Shown in pieces: positions 42,699 to 50,575 of a stretch of 64,000 nt of DNA. The stretch is from Microbacterium faecale (GTDB taxonomy: Bacteria; Actinomycetota; Actinomycetes; Actinomycetales; Microbacteriaceae): NCBI RefSeq assembly GCF_014640975.1, contig NZ_BMHO01000001.1, forward strand, positions 1,622,166 through 1,686,165. Direction: 5' to 3'. Position numbers and translations under genes: made by a program. Every line of letters begins with the position of its first letter. Position 1 is the first letter of the stretch. A model generated the notes under the pieces. That model saw nothing but the letters and a program-made list of their open reading frames with translations. It had not been told where the DNA came from and did not search any database.

Positions 42699-44302
42699 TC
42701 GAGGCGGTGCGCTGGGCGGGAGAGAGGGCGTTCCTCGTCGAGCTCTCGACGCTCGAGGAGGTGATGGCGTTCGACGCTCGGCTGCGGGCGGATCCCGTCG
42801 GACAGCGGGATCAGGTGCCCGCCGCGCGGACGGTGCTGCTCACCTTCGAGACGGCCGCCCGCGCGCGCCGGGCCGCGACGCGCATCCGTGACGTCGAGCT
42901 GTCGCCGGTGGCCGTCGAAGCGGGCACAGAGATCGGGATCGACGTCGTCTACGACGGGGAGGACCTCGACGAGGTCGCGACGCTCATCGGTCTCTCGCGT
43001 GACGCCGTGATCTCGGCGCACGCGGATGTCCCGTGGATCGCGGCGTTCGGCGGCTTCGCCCCCGGCTTCGCGTACCTGACGGGCGATGATCCGCGCCTCG
43101 ACGTGCCACGGCGCGAGGCGGCGCGTCCGGCGGTTCCTGCCGGGTCGGTGGCGCTCGCCGGCGGGTTCTCGGCGGTCTATCCGCGTCGCTCTCCGGGCGG
43201 GTGGCGCCTCCTCGGCCGCTCCGACGCTCCGCTGTGGGATCCGCAGCGCGACCAGCCCGCTCTGATCCAGCCGGGGGACGTCGTGCGTTTCCGCGCCGTG
43301 CGCGAGGTGGCCGCGGCGCGCGCCGCACCGGCGCCCGCCGCGCCGCGCAGCGCCGATCCGCCCGCGCCCCGCGGCGGCCTGCGGGTCCTCCAGCCCGGCC
43401 TCCTCGCTCTCGTCGAGGACCTCGGCCGGCCGGGCCGCGCCGGCATCGGGGTGACGCAGTCGGGCGCCGCGGATCCGCGGTCGGCGCGCCTGGCGAACCG
43501 GGTCGTCGGCAACGCGCGCTCCGCGGCGGTCGTGGAGGTGTTGCTCGGCGGGCTCCACGTGCGGGCGGAGGGCCATCAGGTCGTGGCGCTCACCGGGGCG
43601 GACACCGGCGCGGTCCTCACGCGCGACGGCGACGAGGAACCCGTAGCCCCTGGGCGAGCCCGGCTGCTCCGTGACGGCGAGACCCTGTCACTCGGACACC
43701 CGGCGACGGGGCTGCGCACCTACCTCGCCGTCCGCGGCGGCGTCGACGTGCCGAGCGTCCTGGGCAGTCGCAGCACGGACCGGCTGAGCGGAATCGGTCC
43801 CGAACCGCTGGCCGCGGGCGACCTCGTTCCGGCGGGATCCGCCGCCGTCGCGGCCGTCTCCGCGCCCGTTCCCGCCGAGACTCCCGCGCCCGCGAGCATC
43901 GAGGTCCGCGTCCGCTTCGGGCCCCGGGAGGACCGCTTCGACGCGGCCGAGCGCCGACGTCTCCTCTCAACGACGTGGATCGTCGGTCCGCAGTCGGATC
44001 GCGTCGGCGTGAGGCTCGCGCCCGCCGACGGATCCGCCCCGTTGGCGGTGCGCGACGCGGACCTGCCGAGTGAGGGGATGGTCGCCGGCGGGATCCAGGT
44101 GCCGCCGTCCGGCGAGCCCGTCGTGTTCGGCGCTGACCACCCCGTCACGGGCGGGTACCCGGTCATCGCCGTCGTTCTCGCCAGCGACCTGCCCGTCATC
44201 GCTCAGCTGCCGCCCGGATCCCGGCTTCGCTTTCGAGAGTCGGATCCGTCTCGCTTCGAGCCTGCCGATGCGCTGCCGGCATCGTGCCAGAGGAGAGACT
44301 GA
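42695..44302 (+). CDS. 5-oxoprolinase PxpB-PxpC fusion (KipI-KipA-like)
   Basis: 535 residues combining two subunits that are separate in E. coli and Bacillus. Residues about 1-205 are PxpB/AHS1 ([41 protein letters not shown]); an Ala/Pro-rich linker at about 207-230 leads to PxpC/AHS2 ([52 protein letters not shown]). With PxpA it forms ATP-dependent 5-oxoprolinase, clearing the cyclised-glutamate damage product. The same two domains occur in urea amidolyase, but no biotin-carboxylase part is present. GTG start overlaps the pxpA stop. Confidence 0.92.
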   Translation: MIEAVRWAGERAFLVELSTLEEVMAFDARLRADPVGQRDQVPAARTVLLTFETAARARRAATRIRDVELSPVAVEAGTEIGIDVVYDGEDLDEVATLIGLSRDAVISAHADVPWIAAFGGFAPGFAYLTGDDPRLDVPRREAARPAVPAGSVALAGGFSAVYPRRSPGGWRLLGRSDAPLWDPQRDQPALIQPGDVVRFRAVREVAAARAAPAPAAPRSADPPAPRGGLRVLQPGLLALVEDLGRPGRAGIGVTQSGAADPRSARLANRVVGNARSAAVVEVLLGGLHVRAEGHQVVALTGADTGAVLTRDGDEEPVAPGRARLLRDGETLSLGHPATGLRTYLAVRGGVDVPSVLGSRSTDRLSGIGPEPLAAGDLVPAGSAAVAAVSAPVPAETPAPASIEVRVRFGPREDRFDAAERRRLLSTTWIVGPQSDRVGVRLAPADGSAPLAVRDADLPSEGMVAGGIQVPPSGEPVVFGADHPVTGGYPVIAVVLASDLPVIAQLPPGSRLRFRESDPSRFEPADALPASCQRRD

Positions 44303-44306
44303 GGAC

Positions 44307-44786
44307 ATGATTCCTTCGCGCTTCGTTCTCGGCGATTCCTCCTACGTCCTTCGTCGCGCGAGCCGTGCGGACATCCGCGGGATCGTGGAACTGCTGCGGG
44401 ACGACCGGCTCGGCGCCACCCGGGAGTCGACCGATTGGCCGCGATACGAGGCTGCGTTCGCGGACATCGCCCGTGATCCGAATCAGTTCCTCGCCGTGAT
44501 CGAGGCGGTGGGTGGGGGACTGGTCGGCACGATGCAGTTGACGCTGATTCCGGGACTGTCGCGAGGCGGGGCCTGTCGGCTTCAGATCGAAGCGGTCCGC
44601 ATCGCGGCTTCCGCGCGTGGTTCCGGCCTGGGCACGGCGATGATCGAATGGGCGCACGAGTACGGTCGAGAGCGCGGCGCCACGCTGGCCCAGCTGACGA
44701 CGGACAGGACCCGCGCCGACGCGCTGCGCTTCTACCGCACGGTGGGGTACAGCACGAGCCACGAGGGCCTCAAGCGCAATCTCTGA
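44307..44786 (+). CDS. GNAT-family N-acetyltransferase
   Basis: 159-residue GCN5-related acetyltransferase. The acetyl-CoA loop is seen as VRIAASARGSGLGTAMIEWAHEYGRE; the late AQLTTDRTRADALRFYRTVGYSTSHEGLK segment is typical of the small-molecule-acetylating branch (PhnO-like or resistance-type). AGGAGAG is 9 nt before the ATG. It begins 4 nt after the pxpB-pxpC fusion stop, so it shares that transcript, perhaps acetylating an amino-acid-derived compound, though the substrate cannot be read. It is convergent with the AraC-family gene. Confidence 0.88.
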   Translation: MIPSRFVLGDSSYVLRRASRADIRGIVELLRDDRLGATRESTDWPRYEAAFADIARDPNQFLAVIEAVGGGLVGTMQLTLIPGLSRGGACRLQIEAVRIAASARGSGLGTAMIEWAHEYGRERGATLAQLTTDRTRADALRFYRTVGYSTSHEGLKRNL

Positions 44787-44859
44787 CTCGGTGCGGGATG
44801 GTGCTGCGGCACATGCGCGAGCGGAACGCTCCTGTCGACGGAAACTGTCTGCTCGCGCC

Positions 44860-45648
44860 TCAGCGCTGCGCGTGTCGATACGCGTGCGGCGTCATGCCGA
44901 GCACACGGCGAAAGTCTCTCGTCAAGTGCGCATGGTCGGCGTATCCGAGGTCGGCCGCGGTCTGCGCGACCGTGAGCGAAGGATCCTCGCGCAGCCGCTG
45001 AGCCGATTCCTGGAGGCGATAACGACGGATGACGGCGAGAGGCGGCAACCCGACGTATCGGCGTGCGAGTCGCTGCACGGTGCGAGACGACACGTGGAGA
45101 GCCTGCGCGAGGTCGTCGACGCGGACGATGTCCGGATCCGCCTCGATCTTCTCCTCCATCGCGTTCGCGAGCATTGCATTCGGGTCGGGACGACCCACAC
45201 GGCCCGCGAGCCACGTCCCGCAGACGGCGACGGCGTCGTGTCGCGCAGCGTCCGGTTCCTCGCCGGCCATGGCCGTCGAGACGTCGCGGACCAGGTCGGG
45301 CGCGTCGAACGGCACCTCGACGTCTCGAAGGCTCTGCGGATCCGCGTGGAGGGCGGCGACGCCAGCGGGCCGAAGCAGCATGCCGACCGCCCAGCCGTGT
45401 CCCGTGAGATCCCGTTGCGAGGCGCGCGTCGTCGGCCCCGACAGTGTGGCGCCCTCGCCCTGCACGACCAGGTTTGACGCGGGGTACGGCAGGATCTCCT
45501 GGCGCGAGCTTTCGCCGGGAGCGAGACGCCACCGCGGGATCCAGAACCACCGCACGACCGCCGCGAGTGAAGACGGCGCGGGCACGCGATGGAAGGTCGG
45601 CAGCCGACGAGGGAAGAGGATGCCGCGCTCATCGTCGACGTCGACCAT
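44860..45648 (-). CDS. AraC-family transcriptional regulator
   Basis: 262 residues. N-terminal DUF6597-like sensing domain (VRWFWIPRW, ILPYPASNLVVQ, GWAVGMLLRPAG) and a C-terminal AraC double helix-turn-helix: VDDLAQALHVSSRTVQRLARRYVG and LTVAQTAADLGYADHAHLTRDFRRVLGMTPHAYR. ATG 45648 is preferred; a GTG one codon before is possible. It is divergent from the VOC gene with 65 bp between, so it may control that gene. Effector unknown. Confidence 0.9.
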   Translation of the reverse strand: MVDVDDERGILFPRRLPTFHRVPAPSSLAAVVRWFWIPRWRLAPGESSRQEILPYPASNLVVQGEGATLSGPTTRASQRDLTGHGWAVGMLLRPAGVAALHADPQSLRDVEVPFDAPDLVRDVSTAMAGEEPDAARHDAVAVCGTWLAGRVGRPDPNAMLANAMEEKIEADPDIVRVDDLAQALHVSSRTVQRLARRYVGLPPLAVIRRYRLQESAQRLREDPSLTVAQTAADLGYADHAHLTRDFRRVLGMTPHAYRHAQR

Positions 45649-45713
45649 CACCGGATCCGCATCTGTCGTGAATCTTCAAGTGGCTGCCGCCGCGCGGAGC
45701 CTACGGTCAATCT

Positions 45714-46220
45714 ATGACACAGAACAGCGCAGCAGTGCGCGGCATAACCGGCGAACACACGACCGCCGGACGGCCGCACGGATCCACGAGCGTGACACCG
45801 TTTCTCGCTGTCCCAGGCGCCGGGGAGGCCGTCGACTTCTACCATTCGGTGTTCGGTGCCCGCGTCGTCGACGTGACGCGGTTCGGCGACGTCGTCGTCC
45901 ACGCAGAACTCGACTTCGGAACCGGCAAGCTGCAGTTGGGCGAGCCCAACCCCGAGTTCGGGCTTATCCCGGCGCCGGAGGGCGATGCCGCGTGCTACTC
46001 GATCGCCCTGTACTGCGCGGACGTCGATGACGTCGTGCGACGCGCCGTGGATGCCGGGGCGACGGTACGGGAGCCGGTCGCGACGTTCGTATCGGGCGAC
46101 AGGTACGCGTCGATCCGGGATCCGTTCGGCGTGCGGTGGTCGGTCATGACCAGGGTCGAGGACCTGTCGGAAGCAGAGAGCGCGCGGCGCGTGGCCGAGT
46201 GGGCCGCGACGCAGGGATAG
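45714..46220 (+). CDS. VOC-family (PhnB/glyoxalase-like) protein
   Basis: 168 residues with one vicinal-oxygen-chelate module: TPFLAVPGAGEAVDFYHSVFGARVVD, DVVVHAELDFGTGKLQLGE, and the closing RYASIRDPFGVRWSVMTRVED. PhnB-like members of this shape bind or sequester small molecules; catalytic metal ligands are not certain. Leaderless: TACGGT (45702-45707) is 6 nt before the ATG and no Shine-Dalgarno is present. It faces the divergent AraC regulator. Confidence 0.87.
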   Translation: MTQNSAAVRGITGEHTTAGRPHGSTSVTPFLAVPGAGEAVDFYHSVFGARVVDVTRFGDVVVHAELDFGTGKLQLGEPNPEFGLIPAPEGDAACYSIALYCADVDDVVRRAVDAGATVREPVATFVSGDRYASIRDPFGVRWSVMTRVEDLSEAESARRVAEWAATQG

Positions 46221-46224
46221 CGGG

Positions 46225-46311
46225 TTCGCCGAGCGGCGGGAAAATCGCCGGGATCTCCGCAATCTGCGCGATTTCTCGAGATGCTCGCCGAATTTCGAGA
46301 CGCTCGGCGAA
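46225..46311. repeat. direct and inverted repeats between convergent VOC and ABC-F genes
   Basis: Two adjacent 19-base units (46274-46292 and 46293-46311) match at 16 of 19 positions. The tail of the second, GCTCGGCGAA (46302-46311), is the reverse complement of TTCGCCGAGC at 46225-46234. Similar GCTCGCCGA wording recurs in the end of the ABC-F gene. It may act as a bidirectional terminator, but the stem would have a long loop. Confidence 0.5.
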
Positions 46312-46317
46312 GCGAGG

Positions 46318-48090
46318 TCAGTCGAGTTGCTCGCCGAGTTCCAACCAGCGCTCCTCGAGGGAGTCGTTCTCGTCCGTGAGCGCGCGCAGATCGTCGTTGA
46401 GCTGCCGGAGGCCGTCGATGTCCCCCTGGTCGTGCGCCGCCATCTTGTCGTGCACTCGCGCCACCGACGCGGCGACCTTCTCGAGCCGGCGCTCGATCGA
46501 GGAGAGCTCCTTCTCGGCGGCGCGCTTCTCGGATCCACCGAGACCCTGCTTCTCGGGTGCGGACTGCGCCTTCGACGGGCGCGCATCCTGCGCCGCGCGC
46601 AGTTGCAGATACTCGTCGACCCCTCCGGGGACGTGGCGCAGCGTTCCGTCGAGGATCGCGTACTGCTGATCGGTGACGCGCTCGAGCAGATAGCGGTCGT
46701 GGGAGACGACGAGGAGGGTGCCCGGCCAGGAGTCGAGCAGGTCCTCCATCGCGGCGAGCATGTCGCTGTCGACGTCGTTGGTGGGCTCGTCGAGCGCAAT
46801 CACGTTGGGTTCGCTCAGCAGCAGCATGAGCAGCTGGAGGCGCCGCTTCTGGCCGCCGGACAGGTCGTCGACGCGCGCGGAGAGGTGCTCGCGCGCGAAG
46901 CCGAGCCGCTCGAGCAGCTGCGCGGGAGTGTGGTCCTTCCCGTCGATCGCGAAGGTCGTCTTCTCGCGAGCGAGCACCTCGCGCACGCGGTCGGAGCGGA
47001 TCTCCGCGAGCTGCGAGAACTGCTGATCGAGCAGGCCCAGCCGCACCGTCTTGCCGCGCTTGACACGCCCCGTCGTCGGTTCGAGCGCTCCGGTGATCAG
47101 GTTCAGGAGCGTCGACTTCCCGGATCCGTTCGCGCCGAGGATCCCGGTGCGCTCGCCGGGCCCGATCCGCCAGGTGATCTTCTTCAGGATCTCGCGGTCG
47201 CCGAACGAGACGCCGACGTCGAGGAGGTCGACGACGTCCTTGCCGAGTCGCGCGACCGCCATCCGCTGCAACTGGATCGGATCGCGCGCGGGCGGAACAT
47301 CGGCGATGAGGGCGTTGGCGGCGTCGATGCGGAACTTCGGCTTCGCGGTGCGGGCCGGGGCGCCGCGCCGGAGCCACGCGAGCTCCTTGCGCATCATGTT
47401 CTGCCGCTTCGCCTCGGTCGCCGCCAGGATCCGGTCGCGCTCGACTCGCTGCAGTACGTACGCCGCATAGCCGCCCTCGAACGGTTCGACCTCGCGGTCG
47501 TGCACCTCCCACGTCTTCGTGCAGACCTCGTCGAGGAACCAGCGATCGTGGGTGATGACGACGAGCGCGCCGGCATTCGCGCCCCACCGCGTCCGGAGGT
47601 GTCCGGCAAGCCACGCGATTCCCTCGACGTCGAGGTGGTTCGTCGGCTCGTCAAGCGCGATGAGATCCCAGTCCTCGATCAGCAGCGCAGCCAGGGCGAC
47701 GCGGCGGCGCTGCCCACCGGACAGTGCATCGATGCGCGCCTCCCACGGGATGTCGCTCGCGAGCCCGGTCATGACGTCGCGGATCCGCGCATCACCCGCC
47801 CACTCGTGCTCGTCGCGGTCGCCGACGATGGCGTGCAGGGCGGTGGCCGACGGATCCAGATCGTCGCGCTGGGCGAGCACGCCGAACCGCACGCCGCCAC
47901 GCCGCGTGACGCGGCCGGACTGCGGCTCGATGGATCCGGAGAGCATCCCGAGCAGGCTCGACTTGCCGTCGCCGTTCCGTCCGACGATGCCGATGCGATC
48001 GCCCTCATCGATGCCGAGGGTCACCGAGTCGAAGACGATGCGGGTGGGATACTCGAGGTGCAGGGCCTCGGCCCCGAGGAGATGTGCCAT
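46318..48090 (-). CDS. ABC-F family ATPase (Uup/EttA-like)
   Basis: Soluble tandem ATPase of 590 residues acting on ribosomes; no membrane segment. First domain: Walker A GRNGDGKSS, signature LSGGQRRRVALA, Walker B LIALDEPTNHLD. Interdomain linker about 235-290 (RQNMMRKELAWLRRG). Second domain: GANGSGKST, LSGGQKRRLQLL, VIALDEPTNDVD. A C-terminal coiled coil (about 520-590) as in Uup. TAGCCT (48100-48105) lies 9 nt before the ATG, overlapping a GGAGGGG Shine-Dalgarno. In related genomes an ABC-F gene follows ispE; here five accessory genes intervene and it is on the opposite strand. Confidence 0.94.
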   Translation of the reverse strand: MAHLLGAEALHLEYPTRIVFDSVTLGIDEGDRIGIVGRNGDGKSSLLGMLSGSIEPQSGRVTRRGGVRFGVLAQRDDLDPSATALHAIVGDRDEHEWAGDARIRDVMTGLASDIPWEARIDALSGGQRRRVALAALLIEDWDLIALDEPTNHLDVEGIAWLAGHLRTRWGANAGALVVITHDRWFLDEVCTKTWEVHDREVEPFEGGYAAYVLQRVERDRILAATEAKRQNMMRKELAWLRRGAPARTAKPKFRIDAANALIADVPPARDPIQLQRMAVARLGKDVVDLLDVGVSFGDREILKKITWRIGPGERTGILGANGSGKSTLLNLITGALEPTTGRVKRGKTVRLGLLDQQFSQLAEIRSDRVREVLAREKTTFAIDGKDHTPAQLLERLGFAREHLSARVDDLSGGQKRRLQLLMLLLSEPNVIALDEPTNDVDSDMLAAMEDLLDSWPGTLLVVSHDRYLLERVTDQQYAILDGTLRHVPGGVDEYLQLRAAQDARPSKAQSAPEKQGLGGSEKRAAEKELSSIERRLEKVAASVARVHDKMAAHDQGDIDGLRQLNDDLRALTDENDSLEERWLELGEQLD

Positions 48091-48115
48091 ATCCCCTCCA
48101 GGCTACGCCCCCGCA

Positions 48116-48610
48116 TCAGTCGAAGGAGACGAGGAGGTGGCGCAGGAGCGTGCCGAGCTTGCTCTGGTCGCCCGCGGACATTCCCGAGAGCATGTCGGCC
48201 TCGGCGTCGATCAAGCGCGTGATCGCCGCGTCGACGCGCGTGCGGCCCTCGTCCGTCAGCGTGACGAGCGCGCCGCGCCGGTCCGACGGATCCGCCGACC
48301 GCTTGACGAGACCGCGCTCACGCAGCCGATCGATGCGGTTGGTCATCGTGCCGCTCGACACGAGCGTCTGCTGCAGCAGTTGCTTCGGGCTCAGGCGGTA
48401 CGGCTCGCCGGCGCGGCGCAGCGCCGAGAGCACGTCCCACTCCCAGAGTTCGATGTCGGTGCGCCGAAAGGCCTCACGTCGCGCTCGGTCGAGGTGGTGC
48501 GAGAGCCGGTCGACGCGGGAGAGCACCGCCATGGGGGAGAAGTCGAGGTCGGGGCGCTCCGCGCTCCACGCGCCGACGATTCGATCGACCTCGTCCTGTT
48601 CATGCGGCAT
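48116..48610 (-). CDS. MarR-family transcriptional regulator
   Basis: 164 residues, winged helix core with SPKQLLQQTLVSSGTMTNRIDRLRERGLVKRSADPSDRRGALVTLT, typical of MarR including the DxR wing. Probably a dimeric repressor of efflux or stress genes, possibly neighbouring ones. It lies 7 nt after tetR on the same strand, but a GATAAT -10 (48617-48622) sits exactly 6 nt before its ATG, so it can also be transcribed alone as a leaderless mRNA; that box contains the tetR stop codon. Confidence 0.93.
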   Translation of the reverse strand: MPHEQDEVDRIVGAWSAERPDLDFSPMAVLSRVDRLSHHLDRARREAFRRTDIELWEWDVLSALRRAGEPYRLSPKQLLQQTLVSSGTMTNRIDRLRERGLVKRSADPSDRRGALVTLTDEGRTRVDAAITRLIDAEADMLSGMSAGDQSKLGTLLRHLLVSFD

Positions 48611-48617
48611 CTGACGA

Positions 48618-49259
48618 TTATCGCGCGTTCGTCGGGCGTTCGGTCGCGGCGAAGCCGGCGAGGAAGAGATCCAGGGCGCGAGCGACGTGATGTCGCTGCT
48701 CCGCGGGGGAGGGGACGGCGTCGTCGCCGAGCAGCATCGCGGCGTTCACCGGCTCTCCCATGACGAGCCAGTTCAACTGCGTCGCCGCCGATTCCGGATC
48801 GGGGACGGCCAGCAGGCCGTGGGCGTCGAATTCGCGAAGCATGTCCGCGAGGACGCGCATCGCGTGGCGCGGTCCGTGCTCGTAGAGGGCGGCGGCCAGT
48901 TCCGGGGACCGTCCCTGCTCGCCGATGACGAGACGCCGCAGGCTGAGGAGCTCCGGCGCGAGGACGATGGCCAGCTGGGCCTCCAGTCGCGTCGTCAACG
49001 TGGCGCGCACGTCGGTGTCTGCATCGATCTGCGGGTGCTCACCGTGTGCGCGCCCGCCGGCGGCTGTCGTCTGGGTCGTCACGAGCGCCAGGAACAGGGC
49101 GCGCTTACTGCCGAAGTGCCGGTAGAGGGTCTGCTTGGCGACGCCGGACTCGGTCGCGATCGAATCCATTGTGACCGCGTCGTAGCCGTCGGCAAGGAAC
49201 TGCCTCTCCGCGGCGAGCAGGATGGCCTCACGTTTCGCGCGCGAACTCGGTCGGAGCAT
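48618..49259 (-). CDS. TetR-family transcriptional regulator
   Basis: 213 residues: N-terminal TetR helix-turn-helix (ILLAAERQFLADGYDAVTMDSIATESGVAKQTLYRHFGSKRALF) and a C-terminal ligand domain of the TetR_C_7/AefR type (ELLSLRRLVIGEQGRSPELAAALYEHGP). It is divergent from the DUF1905/hydrolase pair. Two related operator-like boxes in the intergenic region overlap both promoters, indicating autoregulation and repression of the divergent pair. A TATGAT -10 at 49298-49303 gives a leader of about 30 nt. Confidence 0.93.
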   Translation of the reverse strand: MLRPSSRAKREAILLAAERQFLADGYDAVTMDSIATESGVAKQTLYRHFGSKRALFLALVTTQTTAAGGRAHGEHPQIDADTDVRATLTTRLEAQLAIVLAPELLSLRRLVIGEQGRSPELAAALYEHGPRHAMRVLADMLREFDAHGLLAVPDPESAATQLNWLVMGEPVNAAMLLGDDAVPSPAEQRHHVARALDLFLAGFAATERPTNAR

Positions 49260-49289
49260 TCCGCCGCTCTCCTCGTCGTCTCGGTGTGC

Positions 49290-49344
49290 TTGCAGAAATC
49301 ATACTCGTCGGTCTAATCTCTTTCTGCGAGACTCGTCAGTCTCG
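49290..49344. promoter_or_regulatory. divergent tetR/DUF1905 promoters with paired operators
   Basis: Operator 2 is an 18-bp perfect-arm palindrome, CGAGACT-cgtc-AGTCTCG (49327-49344). Operator 1 repeats its core, ACTCGTCGGTCT at 49303-49314 versus ACTCGTCAGTCT at 49331-49342, 28 bp apart. The minus-strand -10 TATGAT (49298-49303) touches operator 1. On the plus strand TTGCAG (49290-49295) and TAATCT (49314-49319) form an 18-bp-spaced promoter whose start would lie at operator 2. Confidence 0.65.
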
Positions 49345-49388
49345 AATCTCGAAGTGTGTGGACACGATCGGCGAGGAATGAGGATGAG

Positions 49389-49667
49389 ATGACCGGAGAT
49401 GACAAGCGGCTCACCTTCGAGGTGACGCTCCGGAACGCACCCGATGTCGGGTCCTGGACGGTGTTCGACGTGCCGGACTCGGTCGCCTGGTTCGGTACCG
49501 GACGGACCGTGAAGGTCGTGGGCGAGATCGACGACGTGCCCGTCGCGATCACGCTCATGCCGACCGGCCGGGGCGGACACATGGGGCCGGTCAAGGCCGC
49601 CACACGCAGGCGGCTCGGCAAGCAGGTGGGGGACGACGTCCGCGTGAGCATCGAGGCGGCATCATGA
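49389..49667 (+). CDS. DUF1905 family small protein
   Basis: 92 residues forming a small beta-barrel family of unknown function (DUF1905): FEVTLRNAPDVGSWTVFDVPDSVAWFGTGRTVKVVGEIDDVPVAITLMPTGRGGHMGPVKAATRRRLGKQVGDDV contains the signature GWHM/GGHMGPVKAA and KQVGDDV turns. ATG 49389 is taken, with AGGA 4 nt before it; ATG and GTG codons further upstream in the same frame are less likely. It overlaps the alpha/beta-hydrolase gene as ATGA and is controlled with it from the TetR-operator region. Confidence 0.82.
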   Translation: MTGDDKRLTFEVTLRNAPDVGSWTVFDVPDSVAWFGTGRTVKVVGEIDDVPVAITLMPTGRGGHMGPVKAATRRRLGKQVGDDVRVSIEAAS

Positions 49668-50470
49668 GCTTTGTGACGACGCCCGCGGGCGACCATGTCG
49701 CGTTCGATCGATACGGACCCGCCGGCGCGCGGGGTGTCCTCTTCGTCAGTGGTGCGGGCCCCACCCGGGCCGACGATCCGACGACGACCCGCACGGCGCA
49801 CCTGCTCGGCGAGCGCGGTATCCAGGCGAGCGTGCACGACAGGATCGGACGCGGCGACTCCGAGGCGGACGGCCCGATCGATCTCGAGCGGGAGTTGTTT
49901 GCCATCGAGACCCTGGCGCAGGAGTTGGGCGGCCCGGTTGTGCTCACCGGTCACTCGTCCGGATGCGCGATCGCGATGCTCGCTGCCTCCCGTATCCCTT
50001 CGTGCGCGGGCCTGGTGCTGTGGGAGGCGCCGATCGGTCAGTTCGACGGGGGAGCACCGGCCTGGTGGGACGCCGTCGCCGCGCACGTGGCTGCGGACCG
50101 GCTGCCGGAGGCCGTCGCGGCGTATATGGTCGGCATGCCGCCGGAGTGGTTGGATGAGCTGCGGCAGTCGCCGGCGTATCCGCGCCTCGTGCTCAGCTGG
50201 ATTCCCGACGGGATGGCGCTGGCGCAGATCGAGCGCGCCGGGTTGTCGGCGACGCTGCGCGACGTGACGGATCCGGTGCTCGCCCTGATCGGCACCGAGA
50301 CCTTCCCGGGGATGGCGGAGACCGCGGCCGCGATCGCCGAGGCGGCGCCGAATGGTGCGGATGAAGAGCTGGCCGGCGCCTGGCACACCTGGGATGCGGA
50401 TGCGATGGCGTCCCGGCTCGAACGTTTCGTTCACGGCGAGGCTCTGAACGCGGCACCCCGATCATCGTGA
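49664..50470 (+). CDS. alpha/beta-fold hydrolase
   Basis: 268 residues. The nucleophile elbow GHSSG (TGHSSGCAIAML) supplies the serine; the acid probably lies in the DPVLALIGTE segment and the histidine in GAWHTWDADA. No signal peptide, so cytosolic esterase or lyase activity on an unknown small molecule. Start ATG overlaps the DUF1905 stop, so the pair is translationally coupled and presumably derepressed when the divergent TetR binds its ligand. Confidence 0.87.
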   Translation: MSFVTTPAGDHVAFDRYGPAGARGVLFVSGAGPTRADDPTTTRTAHLLGERGIQASVHDRIGRGDSEADGPIDLERELFAIETLAQELGGPVVLTGHSSGCAIAMLAASRIPSCAGLVLWEAPIGQFDGGAPAWWDAVAAHVAADRLPEAVAAYMVGMPPEWLDELRQSPAYPRLVLSWIPDGMALAQIERAGLSATLRDVTDPVLALIGTETFPGMAETAAAIAEAAPNGADEELAGAWHTWDADAMASRLERFVHGEALNAAPRSS

Positions 50471-50502
50471 CAAGATGGAATGAGCGGCCCCCGGGTCGCG
50501 GG

Positions 50503-50574
50503 TCCGCCATGGTGTAATGGCAGCACGACAGCCTTTGGAGCTGTGAGGTCTAGGTTCGAATCCTGGTGGCGGAG
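50503..50574 (+). tRNA. tRNA-Gln (anticodon TTG)
   Basis: 72-nt cloverleaf. The 7-bp acceptor stem is TCCGCCA (50503-50509) with TGGCGGA (50567-50573) and discriminator G50574. The anticodon arm is ACAGC-CTTTGGA-GCTGT, so position 34-36 is TTG, reading CAA. The T arm contains GGTTCGAATCC. No CCA is encoded. The glmU GTG begins one nucleotide after the discriminator base, at 50576. Confidence 0.96.
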
Positions 50575-50575
50575 C

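Noticed and set aside
42695..44302. Urea amidolyase (allophanate hydrolase subunits 1 and 2)
   Set aside because: The domains match, but no biotin carboxylase or amidase is nearby and pxpA lies directly upstream, which points to 5-oxoprolinase.
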